A DNA stretch of 64,000 bases from Meghimatium bilineatum. Lineage: Eukaryota > Mollusca > Gastropoda > Stylommatophora > Philomycidae. Below are positions 20,761 through 31,291 of this stretch, piece after piece. How positions within the stretch are numbered: the stretch's first letter is position 1; each line of letters starts with the position of its first letter. The position numbers and the translations under genes are program-made. The notes beneath the pieces are model-generated. The model did not search any database, was not told the origin of the DNA, and saw only the letters and a program-made list of their open reading frames with translations. The DNA lies in assembly GCA_034231615.1 (NCBI GenBank), contig CM067298.1, forward strand, positions 34,540,127 through 34,604,126. Direction: 5' to 3'.

Positions 20761-22141
20761 CAGGTACGAGAATTAAAGACATGGGCTGTAAGAAACTATA
20801 TCACAATTACACGTTCCTATACCGTGGAATTGATCCATCGAAAGTAAAGCACGGGGTGGGCTTTTTCGTAGACCCGATTTCGCTAAGAACATAGTTCAAG
20901 CTACACATCATAATGAACGATCAATGTCTGTCACCATTACAATAGACCATGTAAACACAGGCTTTATTCGGGCTTATGCCCCATGTAACACACCAAACAA
21001 CGAAAACGAAAGAGAGGAATTTTTGAGGATGTAAACAGATTAAAAAATAACAGCGACAATGAAGATGACCTATATGTTTTGGGAGATTTCAACGAACATC
21101 TTGGCGCAAATTGAGAAGGAATAGAGGAATATAAAGGACCTTTCGGCAACACAAGAAACAAGATTAATAAGAAAGGTTATAAACTAATAAATACATGCAT
21201 CCATGTACAACCTATTTATAAGGAAAACTTTCTTTAAACATAGACAGTCGCAAGTGTACACATGGCATAAATTGAACAGCTTGGAATGCACGATCCTTAT
21301 AGATTTTATACTAAAAAAAAAGAATCAATATACGAAAAATAACAGACGCACGAGTAATACCTAACATGTGTACAGACATTGGCCATAAGGCAGTAATAAT
21401 AACATTCAGAACAAACAGAGCGAAAAATAACATGCACACGAAAAGCACAAAGCACCAAGGGCAACTAGATATGCAGAAATTACAAGAACAAAACATGCAC
21501 TAAAATATATCCAGAAAGTTAAGGACGAATTCGCAAAGCTACCAGAAAACACCCAGCACATAGAAGAAGAATGGAAATATTTCAAAAATGTCATCATACA
21601 AACAGCAGAAAATTAAAAAAACATGCAGATATAAAAAACCATAAAGGTACGAAATCACAAATAACAGCATGGTTGACAGAAGAGGTAAAGAACGCAACGA
21701 AAGTTAAAAAATCAAAAATACAAGATATGGGCAACAAGCAAAATGCATGAAGATTATTAAGCATACAAGAAAACAAAGAATAACACCAAAAAATCTGCAA
21801 ATCTGCAAAAATTAAGTCATGGCAAGAATATGGAGAAATGTTTAACAAGGATAGACAAAACGAACCAAAGATGTTCTACAAGAAAGTACAAAACATGAGA
21901 AGTAAGAAACACACGAACCAAAAGAAATAATCAACGATGGACATGGCAACATACTAAATAAGACCCAAGAAATCATGAGAAAATGGAAAAATTACTTCAA
22001 TCGACTGTTAAACTTAAAGGAAGAAGTGATTATAAAAATAAATACAATAGAAGATCTAGAACCATACAACCTGAAATCCAAAATTGAAGATGCAGTTAAA
22101 CAAGCAATACATTTTTAAAAACCTGGAATAGACAGTATACA
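20761..22141 (+). mobile_element. LINE endonuclease and connector (broken)
   Basis: Endonuclease blocks: VKHGVGFFVDP near 20850, GFIRAYAPCNTP near 20960, and LYVLGDFNEHLGAN near 21070-21112 (GDFN is the catalytic Asp/Asn motif). ITDARVIPNMCTDIGHKAVI follows near 21330-21400 (the His of the S-D-H motif region). A lysine-rich connector leads to PGIDSIHIE, the start of reverse transcriptase, where a SINE-like element interrupts it at 22149. Many stops are present. Confidence 0.75.
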
Positions 22142-22332
22142 TATAGAAACTACGCATGTGGTTGCGTCTGTGGGTCTCACCAATGGCCCACTAGACATAC
22201 CACCCATGCAACAGAAAACCTTAGTGGATGACATGCCGTTATATTGAGGTTATCTTCTTAGAGAAGCTTCATGGCATGTCATCTATACAACTATGCTTTT
22301 ATTCTGTTGTTGAAATGTGTTTCATGTTTACC

Positions 22333-22429
<97 letters not shown>

Positions 22430-22861
22430 CCTCTGTGGTTGGGAGGGTGCCAGACATGTACTGTGCAGCACTAGGGAGGAGGAAACTGACAGTACTGTTT
22501 GTTTCCTATGGCTGAAACCCATCATAGAGGCACAGTGACCCAGGACGTGATAATCCTTTTGACTTGAACATTTAGTTGCATGCCTGGAGCAATAAAGAAG
22601 TTCGGCATAACCAGTAGTCAATTTGTGGCGGGGAATGAGCACAGTGAACCCTATCTTGGCTACAGTGGCTAGGAGCAGTGCATGGCTTGAAACCTACCTT
22701 CCTGGAGGTGTGATAGTTATTCTCTGGCTCTGTCCTGGGGTGGGCGGAAAATCCACAGACTTCCCAGCAATATACTGCCATTTAATGGCATTAGGTCAAA
22801 GGGCATGAGCCCATGGACCGCTGGATCAGCAACCAACCAACCAACCAACCAACCTATAGAA
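22142..22861 (+). mobile_element. SINE-like family E element with AACC tail and TA microsatellite
   Basis: The element at 22149-22854 (706 bp) is flanked by 7 bp duplications TATAGAA (22142-22148 and 22855-22861). It ends in about six AACC repeats (22831-22854), and its last 60 bp (GGTCAAAGGGCATGAGCCCA) recur in reverse at 63928-64000. It contains an uninterrupted TA run at about 22334-22424. No coding capacity is evident; the retroposition class is inferred from the tail and duplication. Confidence 0.75.
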
Positions 22862-23560
22862 CTAATCAAAATGCTAACAGTAACAGGTATAAAGTGGCTA
22901 CACAGACTGTTCAATGTTATATGGAAGACACAAAAGACACCACAGGAGTGGAATACAGCGGTGATTGTTCTCATCTGGAAGAAAAATGGCAGTAAGAGAG
23001 ACTGCACTAAGTATAGAGTCATATCACTCTTAAGCCACATAGGAAACATCATTTGCAAGATGCTAGAGATACGTATGCGCACATATATAGAACCACTGCT
23101 CAACAACACACAATTGGGCTTTCATAAAAAAAAATGGAAAAGATATAATCTTTGCCCTCAAATAACTTTCAGAAAGAGCAACAGAACATAACCAAGACTT
23201 ATATCTGTCTTCCGTGTACCAAGAGAAAGCTTTTGATAGAGTGGATAGACCACAATTATGGATAACACTACAGACTGGAGTTCTCCAACATCTGATAGAC
23301 CTATGTCAGAGCATATACGCCAATAATCAATGCGCAGTAAGTACAAGCACAGGTACATCCGATAATTTCAAAATTTACTCGGGGTTGAGACAGGGATGTG
23401 TACTATCCCCTATTGTTCATAACATACATACATCATATCTGCAAAATACCAAGACATTGGAAGAAAACAATCTGAAGGATAAGTTAAACGAATTGCTATT
23501 TGCAGACGACTAAGCACAAGCAGCATCATCAGAAGAGCAACCATAAACAAAGCAACAACA
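22856..23560 (+). mobile_element. LINE reverse transcriptase core (broken)
   Basis: Continues the element from 22141: ELIKMLTVTGIKWLHRLFN, PQEWNTAVIVLIWKKNG, CTKYRVISLLSHIGNIICKM, QLGFHKKK, then ESF-RVDRPQL. GLRQGCVLSPIVHNI follows at about 23382-23426 and ELLFADD at 23492-23513. Stops and frame changes are present. It is interrupted near 23560 by a second LINE. Confidence 0.8.
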
Positions 23561-24910
23561 AAAAGCCAGGAGGAAGTTAGCTATCCTGAGAAAACTAAAT
23601 GGAACCACATGGGGAGCCAGTGGGAATATACTCCGTAAAGTGTACCAGCAAGGCATGAGACCACACCTGGAATATGGTTCAGTTGCGTGGTGTCCTGCAT
23701 CAAACACCACATTACAAGATCTAGATAAAGTTCAAAACCAGGGGCTTAGGATAATGATGGGAGCAATGAAATCAACACCCATAGTAGAGATGCAGAAAAT
23801 TGGAAGAATACAAACACTTGGTGAACGCAGAGACACAAATGTGCTAATTCAAGCAGAAAAGTTTCAGTGTATGCCAAGTCATCCAATGAAGGAAAGATTT
23901 CAAAATCTAGCAATGAGGCGACTGAAAAGAAGCAGCTTTATCCACCAATCTAAACAACTCCGTAGACAGCTCCTTAAGGTCTGTATCAAAACAAACCCCT
24001 TGGATAGAAAGGCATGGAATACCAATATACATTCAGACCCACTTTAAATGAATACTAAGCGAGGACGAACAGAACAGTGTGCAGCGAAGGACAGTCACCC
24101 TCAGTTTCCTGAACGAGGAATATCCACAAGACATATGGGTCAGAGTAGCAAAGAATGCAGTGAGGAATGGATGTGCAGGTGTATATATAGAATATCCACA
24201 CAAACCTAGAGATACGATCTGAACACCAACATGGAAATTCTACAATAACTATGATACAGAAATCCAAGCAATTATGGTGGCAACTGAAAAACTGATGAAC
24301 TTCAATCATGGCCCACACCCCGTGGTATTCCTGACAGATGCAAGGTCAGTGCTTCAAGCTCTCCAGTCTGGACAACTAGCATGCTTGCAAAAACTACTTC
24401 ATGAACTGTCTTACCAGTATAAGTAAACCTTGCAGTAGATACCCTCTCACTGTGGAATACCAGGAAATAGAAAATCAGACCAACTAGCTAAGGAAGGTCC
24501 TGCCGAAGATGTACCAATCACCTACCATCAGAATAAAACAGATGATCAAGTCAATAAGAATGCTACAAATACCACCACAAGATGACTATCACATTATGAA
24601 CAGATCAGAACAAGTTGTAATTCTACGCCTCAGAACGGAGCACAATCGAATCCGCAGCCACATGTACACAAAATTCAAGATTGGCAACGCAGCCATGTGT
24701 ACTTGTGGACAGGCAGCACTTAGTGCCAAACATATACTTCAAGAGTGTTCTACGTATGAAACACTGAGGCAGACATATTGGCCAGAGGAAACAGAAGATT
24801 TCATCACTGGAATCAAAGTTGTATGTGCCACTGTATGAACTACAAAAGACAGTGTGTTTTATTCAGAAGACAGAATTACAGATATAGACATGTTTCAAGT
24901 GAACGAAAGA
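23560..24910 (+). mobile_element. Second LINE inserted: RT C-terminus plus RNase H
   Basis: KLAILRKLNGTTWGASGNIL opens it, then GMRPHLEYGSVAWCPASN and GLRIMMGAMKSTPIVEMQKI (23640-23800) in a 135-codon open frame. RNase H follows: AGVYIEY near 24176, FYNNYDTEIQAIMVATEKLM near 24240-24300, VVFLTDARSVLQALQSG near 24322-24372, and PSHCGIPGNRKSDQLAKEG near 24445-24497. A Cys/His tail reads MCTCGQAALSAKHILQEC (24695-24750). It is 5'-truncated, with a few breaks. The same family occurs in reverse at 32960-34360. Confidence 0.75.
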
Positions 24911-25690
24911 AGAAGGAGATCAACTGCAAAGACAAATAGACAAATCACATCAACCATGCCAAACCTTTAACTAGAAGATAAATATAAACAAACCGTAGTA
25001 ATGAAGATAGGAAGAACATAAAAAAACACCAATAGGGCCTATATAAATTGGAAACAACAGACTTAAGCAAGTGACAGAATTCACATACCTAGGAATAACA
25101 GACGGCAAGAGCAGCAAAGAAATACGCAATAGATGTAGCAAAACATACCAAGCCATAGGGCAAATGACACCAATGTGTCAATGACACAAAAATGTAGATT
25201 TAAGATTGTAGATTCAAAGATTTCAGAAATGTAGACTTATAGATTTGAATCAAGATTTAAACACAAAAGTAACACTGTTAAAAACGATGCCAACGCTGTG
25301 CTACCTATGCCAAACATGGACGACGACAGCACAAGACAAACGTAAACTTGTGACAGCTAAAATGGCATGCTTACGCAGAATCCTAGGAATATCGCTAACA
25401 GAGTCAGGTATGAGGACATTAGCTAAAGCACAAGCACCACTCCAATCTTGGAATATATCAAGAGACAACAGATCAAATGGTTTGTGCACATCGGCAAACA
25501 CCATCAGACAGCAAGTTATGCTACACAGATACAATGAAGGCAGACCTAGAGGCTGACCACGAAAATGATGCACCACCGAAATAAAAGAAGCGACAAAATT
25601 CCACAATATACTCAGCACACACAAGGGTCATCTCCAGAGAACTCTTCTATCCCTGATGCTGAAAGGCAACAAAGGGTTTAGTGAATAGAT
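24910..25690 (+). mobile_element. First LINE resumes: RT C-terminal part (broken)
   Basis: After the inserted LINE the first element continues with KQTVVMKIGRT, EFTYLGITDGKSSKEIR (25080-25130), LLKTMPTLCYLCQTWTTTAQ (25269-25328) and KRQQIKWF-H, ending with LLYPLRRK-like remnants near 25650 and a short GATA repeat at 25684-25699. The same C-terminus is found in reverse at 46565-47085. Confidence 0.7.
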
Positions 25691-25699
25691 AGATAGATA

Positions 25700-26345
25700 T
25701 CCTTACAATATTCTTTCAATCGTTCCAGGATATCTTTTTTATATGTCAATTTGTTACCATGTTTGTATTGAATGATGTTTAATTCTGACTTGAAATCGCA
25801 TGTCAAAGTTATCTCTTTGAATATACTGTAACTTCTTCCTTGTTTGTTCATCTCCTCTATCTTGCTGCAGGTCTCCAGTATATATTTGTGTTTGTCCTGT
25901 CTTGTTTTCTTTCTTATTTTCTTGGTGATTTCTTTGTATTTACGGAGACTTGTCTGTAATTCATTGCTTTCATTTGTCTTCTTTCTTCAATTAGTTTGTT
26001 TCATTGAGATGTAGCCTTTTTTTCTTGGTAACTTTTCTGGGTATAAGATTTTGTGCTGTAGAAACAAGAATATCTCTTGCATAGTTGGCTAGTTCATCAG
26101 GTGTTAATTCTTCTTGTACTGCCAGAAGTATTTCAAATTTGGTGTGAACTTCGATGTTGTATTCTGCTGATATGTTACTAATGTCAAAAAGGGTGGGTCT
26201 AGCACCTTATATAACCTTTATTTTTACATCCGCCATGAGAAGTTCGTGTCTGTGTCACAGTCGGCACTCTTAAGGGTCTTGGCGCATTGAATGCTTGATC
26301 ACCATCTGTTTTGGATTAATATGTAGTCTATTTAATTTGTTTATC
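25700..26345 (-). mobile_element. LINE connector fragment (broken)
   Basis: On the minus strand it reads IQCAKTLKSADCDTDTNF (end of an endonuclease domain) near 26300-26240, then a lysine-rich connector (LPRKKGYISMKQTN, LRKYKEITKKIRKKTRQDK) and YSIFKEITLTCDFK. No intact frame. Confidence 0.6.
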
Positions 26346-26420
26346 TTGCCATCTGATATATATATTTATATATATATATTTAAGGCTTCCACATGGAATA
26401 TATATATATATATATATATT
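26346..26420. repeat. TA/TATA microsatellite
   Basis: Interrupted TA-rich tracts at about 26357-26380 and 26398-26420. Confidence 0.85.
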
Positions 26421-26699
26421 TCTTAGGAAGAAATTTTAAACATTATGCTGTTTAGTAATAGCCTCAGTCTTGTTGAAGGACGATATGACCAACATTGAGC
26501 TACTCACTAAATGTAGTTCTTTTGTATTTCCTTCCTTTTGTAGTTTTATCATGTATAAGAATAGAAACAAATCAAGTTGAGATTCTGAGAATTTGATATT
26601 AATGGTGAAACTAGTACATCTGAATAGGATACATACTGTTTGGATGATTCGTTTGATCCACTGTTATAAATAACCTTAAAGTTGACTTTTATAGAAAAG

Positions 26700-27245
26700 A
26701 AATGTATGTATTACCCTTTTGTGTCTTGCAGACGGTCATTTAGCAATAAGAAGAAGCAATCATTGAATATTTCTCAGGCATGGTGACTTTTTAAGCGATA
26801 ATATCACAGCAACCTGAACAATGCTGTTCCCGCACGCAGGTTCTGCCTCTAGACATCCCGAGTTTCAGCCATGTTTTCTCATTTTTTGGATTCCATGTGG
26901 AAGCCTTTCATTGAGGATTTACAGATGTCTTTATACCTCAGCATTGGTCTACCGCTGATTTGATGGCTTTCAGCCAGCTCCCCTTAGTACTTGTTTTAGG
27001 ATACAGCAGTTTGTCATTCTGCAGACATGACCCAGCCAATGCAATCTATTTATATTGAGTATTTCCATGGCAGATGGTAGCTGAGTGCAGCGCAACACTT
27101 TCATGTTGGTGATTTTGTCATGCCATTTAACGCTTAAGTACTTGTGGAGACATTTTAGATGAAAGATGTTAAGTTTCCTCCGATGTTTGGTGTTGGTAGT
27201 CTATGTTTCAGATTAGTAGTATAGTGTACTCTGCAGAGAACACTA
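26700..27245 (-). mobile_element. LINE 3' fragment (broken)
   Basis: The minus strand gives LKCLHKYLSVKWHDKITNMK near 27170-27110, then an L-W-x-G-H-V-x-R-M-like block (LHWLGHVCRMT) near 27045-27010 and RPMLRYKDICKSSMKGF near 26960-26910. These are reverse transcriptase C-terminal blocks. Several breaks. Confidence 0.65.
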
Positions 27246-27319
27246 AAAGAAATATAAGTCACTAAGAATAAAATCATAAACAAGAAACATATAAAGACAA
27301 TACGTAATTCAATTTCTTC

Positions 27320-27600
27320 TTCTTCTGTGTTGTCAAACTCTTACTATTTCACAGGATGTAGTCTGGAGAACACAATATGTTGCGTCATGGTTTACAGCTT
27401 TTAAACTATATCTGCGTCTTTTTGCCAGACACATCCAACTTTAGCATGGCTTTTGGGTCACTTGCCCTTTTATCGAATGGGACAGCTAACTCCATCCCAT
27501 AATCTCCTTAGTCACCTCTTACAATATGTATGGATGGTAAAATGTGTTGCTATCTTTGCTCCCCTTTTGAGCCCTGGCAACACATGGGTGCAATTGAATA
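27320..27600 (-). repeat. SINE-like family A copy
   Basis: From TTCTTCTTCTGTGTTGTCAA through GGATGTAGTCTGGAGAACAC and GCCAGACACATCCAACTTTA to GAGCCCTGGCAACACA. Confidence 0.85.
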
Positions 27601-28224
27601 CATTTATGCACATAACCCAAAAAACGGCAGAGTAGGAATGAAAAATATTTCCTTTAATAACCCTCATAATTCTGATGATTCTTTTGATGTTGGCAATTAA
27701 AAAATAAATTTGAATTTGAATTATGACATACACAAGTTCTAATTTCATAAAAGATTTTAAACACAAAAATTGTATTTTTTACTAGTCACATTTAATCCAC
27801 ATCCATGAATGCACAAACTATAGGATTATATCTGTGCTATAAGTCTCTTCTACTTCTGTGTGCACGTACATACATTTACGATATAGTTGCATTGTATATG
27901 TTTTTTATGTGTATAGCTGTTGAGCCTGTTAATTTCTATGCTGTTTTTTTTTTATGTTAAGCATGTTAGTGTAAGATTTATATGTCTGACAGAATAGTAG
28001 TGTGAAGTGCCTAATGCAAGAATAATTTGAATCAATAAACAATCAATAGAAGAATGTACCGGTATATCTTTCATCAACTACAAATTCATAGAATATAAAC
28101 AATATCTGCTTAAAACGATGAAATGTGTTTTTAAAATGAGAAATGTTCCTTCTTTTTAAACAGGAAAAATGAAAGAAATATGCATAAAAAACATATTAAG
28201 TAACAATTATTGAATATTGTTTGC
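27601..28224. other. No gene seen
   Basis: AT-rich spacer; open frames short and unsupported. Confidence 0.4.
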
Positions 28225-28500
28225 ACTTCAGGTCATTTGCAACATAATTTTTGAAAGTGAGTCATGTCTCGTTACATGTCCAAACCAAACAAGTAAGTTC
28301 ATGTTGTTTCACCACTGCCTAAAGTGGTTCTTGAAAACCTGCAAGTTCGTTTATTTGCTGCCAGATGAATATATTTGTCTTGTGTTCTATATAACTAATT
28401 CTTAACAAATGTCTATAGCACTTCTTTTCAAAGGCCTGAATCATTTTTTTCTATGCACTAAGTGTCCAGTTTTCAAATCCATATAAAAGTATACTTAGAA
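28225..28500 (-). mobile_element. LINE RT C-terminal fragment (broken)
   Basis: The minus strand reads LVLSILLYGFENWTLSA (family: [11 protein letters not shown]), then IQAFEKKCYRHLLRISYIEH, KTNIFIWQQIN and VVKQHELTCLVWTC. This is a typical non-LTR retrotransposon C-terminus. Confidence 0.75.
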
Positions 28501-29534
28501 CTAATGAATAGATTGATCTTTACTGTAATACTGATCTTACTTTTCCAAATCATATTCAACCTTGTTTTTGTTGAGAATAAAGACCAATCTTACAAGTCAT
28601 TGTATAGACTATTAATGTATTTTTTTTATTGAAATAAATATTGCAGCTTAAATCTAGAATGAAGATCATAGCACTAGTTGGTAAATTGTTCTTATTTTAC
28701 GGTCACTGCGCTATAAATAGCACAATGTTTTCATGTTTAAGCAGACGACGTCACGGGGATCCGCGACAAAACTAATCACAGTGACGCGTGCAGTGACTTC
28801 ACATCCTGCCGACCGCCAAGCGATTGTAAGCCGTTGTGCTATAAATCATATAGATTCACCCTTACACGAGAATTATTAGAGAATTAATTATTAATTCTAA
28901 ACACTGATTCTAACCCTTCTCCCCCCTCCTAAAACTATCTATGAACTACCGGTAATTCTAATTCTTTTAACCCCCCCTTTACCAAAAGCTATGGTACAAG
29001 ATTGTCATTCCGCCAGGATCATCATTCTTATCATGTTAGGAAATACCTCAAAACTAGGTCAAATTTCACTGTGACCGTAGATACGCTATTAAAATTATTA
29101 AATGATAAACATTGCTATGTACATGCATAATGTATGCACATGTCTCTGGCCAATGCAGATCTGCTTGCCCGAAACAGAGAGGTGTTCAGAGTATGCACGA
29201 CGAAGACAATGTTCTGGAAAGAATATGTTACTTGATATATTTGTACATCCATATAGAATTCTATAAGTAGACTACATTTCCAAATATTCTTTCTTTTAAC
29301 AGCCTACTCTAGATTCCATAATAAGTGATAGTGCAGTAAAGCTATACACCAGAGCAAAATATTAAAAAATTAAGTAATGGGTTTCACTGATCACAAATTC
29401 AGATGAATTTATTTGTTTCAACCAAAAAGTTGTATCATGAAAAGACTACAAAACATAAAATGGACAGACCACAGCCCTCTCCCAGTAAATGATGCAACAG
29501 TTAGGAATAAATTTCCAGACACAAATATACCTTC
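28501..29534. other. No gene seen; small CpG-rich patch
   Basis: AT-rich, except 28740-28835, where CpG is unusually dense (GACGACGTCACGGGGATCCG, CAGTGACGCGTGCAGTGAC, CCGACCGCCAAGCG) and GCTATAAAT occurs on both sides. No coding frame follows on either strand, so neither promoter nor repeat can be decided. Confidence 0.35.
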
Positions 29535-29700
29535 GTCTTCCTCCTCATTCATTCTCAAACTCATGTTGGATCTTCTTGTAGTAGGACAATGGTCTTACTA
29601 TATTTCCAGCAGGATATAGTTGAAATAATGGAAATGTGTTGTGTCGCTGTTTTATTTGTGCCAATGGCCAGACACCCCCATCTTTGGAGGAATACGCCCA
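29535..29700 (-). repeat. SINE-like family B copy
   Basis: TTCATTCTCAAACTCATG, GTAGTAGGACAATGGTC, TTTCCAGCAGGATATAG, GTTGTGTCGCTGTTTTATTT and GACACCCCCATCTTTGGAGG match family B in reverse. Confidence 0.8.
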
Positions 29701-30169
29701 TATTAAAAGATCATGAAAAAAAAAGAAACAAGTATAGTGACAAAATGAATGGGAATACAAAATAAATAATTTACATATAGGAATGGCTCAAGTTAAGTCA
29801 GAAACATCATAAGGTATCATATTCATATAGGCCCCCATATAACAAGTATAACAATTAATGGAACACTAATGGCAGTGACTTTTATGACACAGACACTTAT
29901 CTAGTTCCTTTTATTTTGTGTCTTATCACAGACCTGGGACTGATCTTATTTTCATGGAAATGGTGACTTGCTTTTTATTAATGTAGGATTAGAGCCTACA
30001 AAATAAATCTACTTACACCATAAAGGTATGTGCCACCCATAGTTACTAATTTTAAGATGAAAAGAGGAAACACTCTAAAGCTACTAATTTTGTGTCTGCT
30101 AGCTGTGGAAATTATGACTGATGACGCATCTATCTAAGCTGCTGTAAGGATGATTTGATATTAAGTATG
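29701..30169. other. No gene seen
   Basis: AT-rich spacer downstream of the bisphosphatase gene. Its poly(A) site may lie between 30300 and 31100, but I could not place it. Confidence 0.35.
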
Positions 30170-30250
30170 GCACAACAGAATTGGACCTTTGTGGAGCAGA
30201 ATGAGGAATGTGTTTAACCAATGAGCCATGTAGCCAACAGTACCCATACT
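30170..30250 (-). mobile_element. tRNA-like SINE head (probable)
   Basis: The minus strand reads TGGCTCATTGG (A-box match) then GGTCCAATTC (B-box-like) about 30 bp on. A second such piece, with GATTCAATCT on the minus strand, lies near 30630-30660. This suggests decayed tRNA-derived SINEs; no family name is assigned. Confidence 0.4.
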
Positions 30251-31102
30251 CTTTGACATTCATGGGAGAAACTCAGCACCTATGAGTTTGCCCAGAGTAC
30301 AATGATGTCTTTTCATAACTAAAAACAACATTTTATTAGGTAATTTAGAGTAAAAATAATTTCACATTCATACCTTGCATCTGTCAAACTCCCAAATCAC
30401 TTAATAAATCAAACACCTGCATTACCCTATAAGTAAGATATTGACATCTTGAATGCTCTGATATGTTTTTATTTTTAAAAATATTTCGTTACTGCATGTT
30501 TTCTTGTGAAGGGAATGCAGAGAGGCTTTCGATAGACTGTGGAAAAAAGGCTGCTTTGCCATAGCAGATGCTGTGATATGTACAGGAAGGATTTTGATTT
30601 TACCTCAGAAAGAACAAATCCTGTCCCAACCGTAGATTGAATCTGGGACCTCAAGAGTCTAAGAATGGCTATAATTAATCATAAATTCCATGTAAATGAA
30701 CTAAGAAATATACAAGGTATTAACTTTAAATACATTCTGCAGACTACTGCATATTCATATCCCCATTATCAAGATAGAACATTAAAAATTATCTATTATT
30801 GTCAGAAACTAGTGTCCAATAGTAAGCCTAAAGTGTTAAAATAAGCACCTCAAATGACTGATGTAATAAAGATACTAAAACTAGTTAAAGTTAAAAATGA
30901 TAATTTCAAGGCACATATTTAAAATTTCCACTCTGGATTTTTTTTACACATAAATTTATGCAACTTTATACAAGATGGAAGAACATGAGGCTATAGTCAT
31001 GATAAATTGTCCAAGTATTTTTGTGACAGAGCAAGGAATACAGAACTTTAACATATGACCCCCCAGATCTAACATGATCAAATTTAAAGACAAATTTAAG
31101 CT

Positions 31103-31291
31103 TTAAGATGAATGTTTCTTATAAATATCCCACAATTCTTGAACATCTTCCTTAGAACCCATGAATACAGCACATCTCTCATGAATACTCTTTGGAACTA
31201 TGTCAAGGATTCTCTGTTTTCCATCTATGGCCAATCCACCTGCCTGTTCTACAATGTAAGACATGGGGTTGCCTTCATACATCAACCGTAG
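31103..31291 (-). CDS. FBP1: FBPase coding exon 7 and stop
   Basis: The acceptor TTTTATAG| begins [19 protein letters not shown]; the end KKHSS and TAA stop at 31105-31103 match the usual C-terminus (human KHSA). Confidence 0.97.
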   Translation of the reverse strand, partial: LRLMYEGNPMSYIVEQAGGLAIDGKQRILDIVPKSIHERCAVFMGSKEDVQELWDIYKKHSS

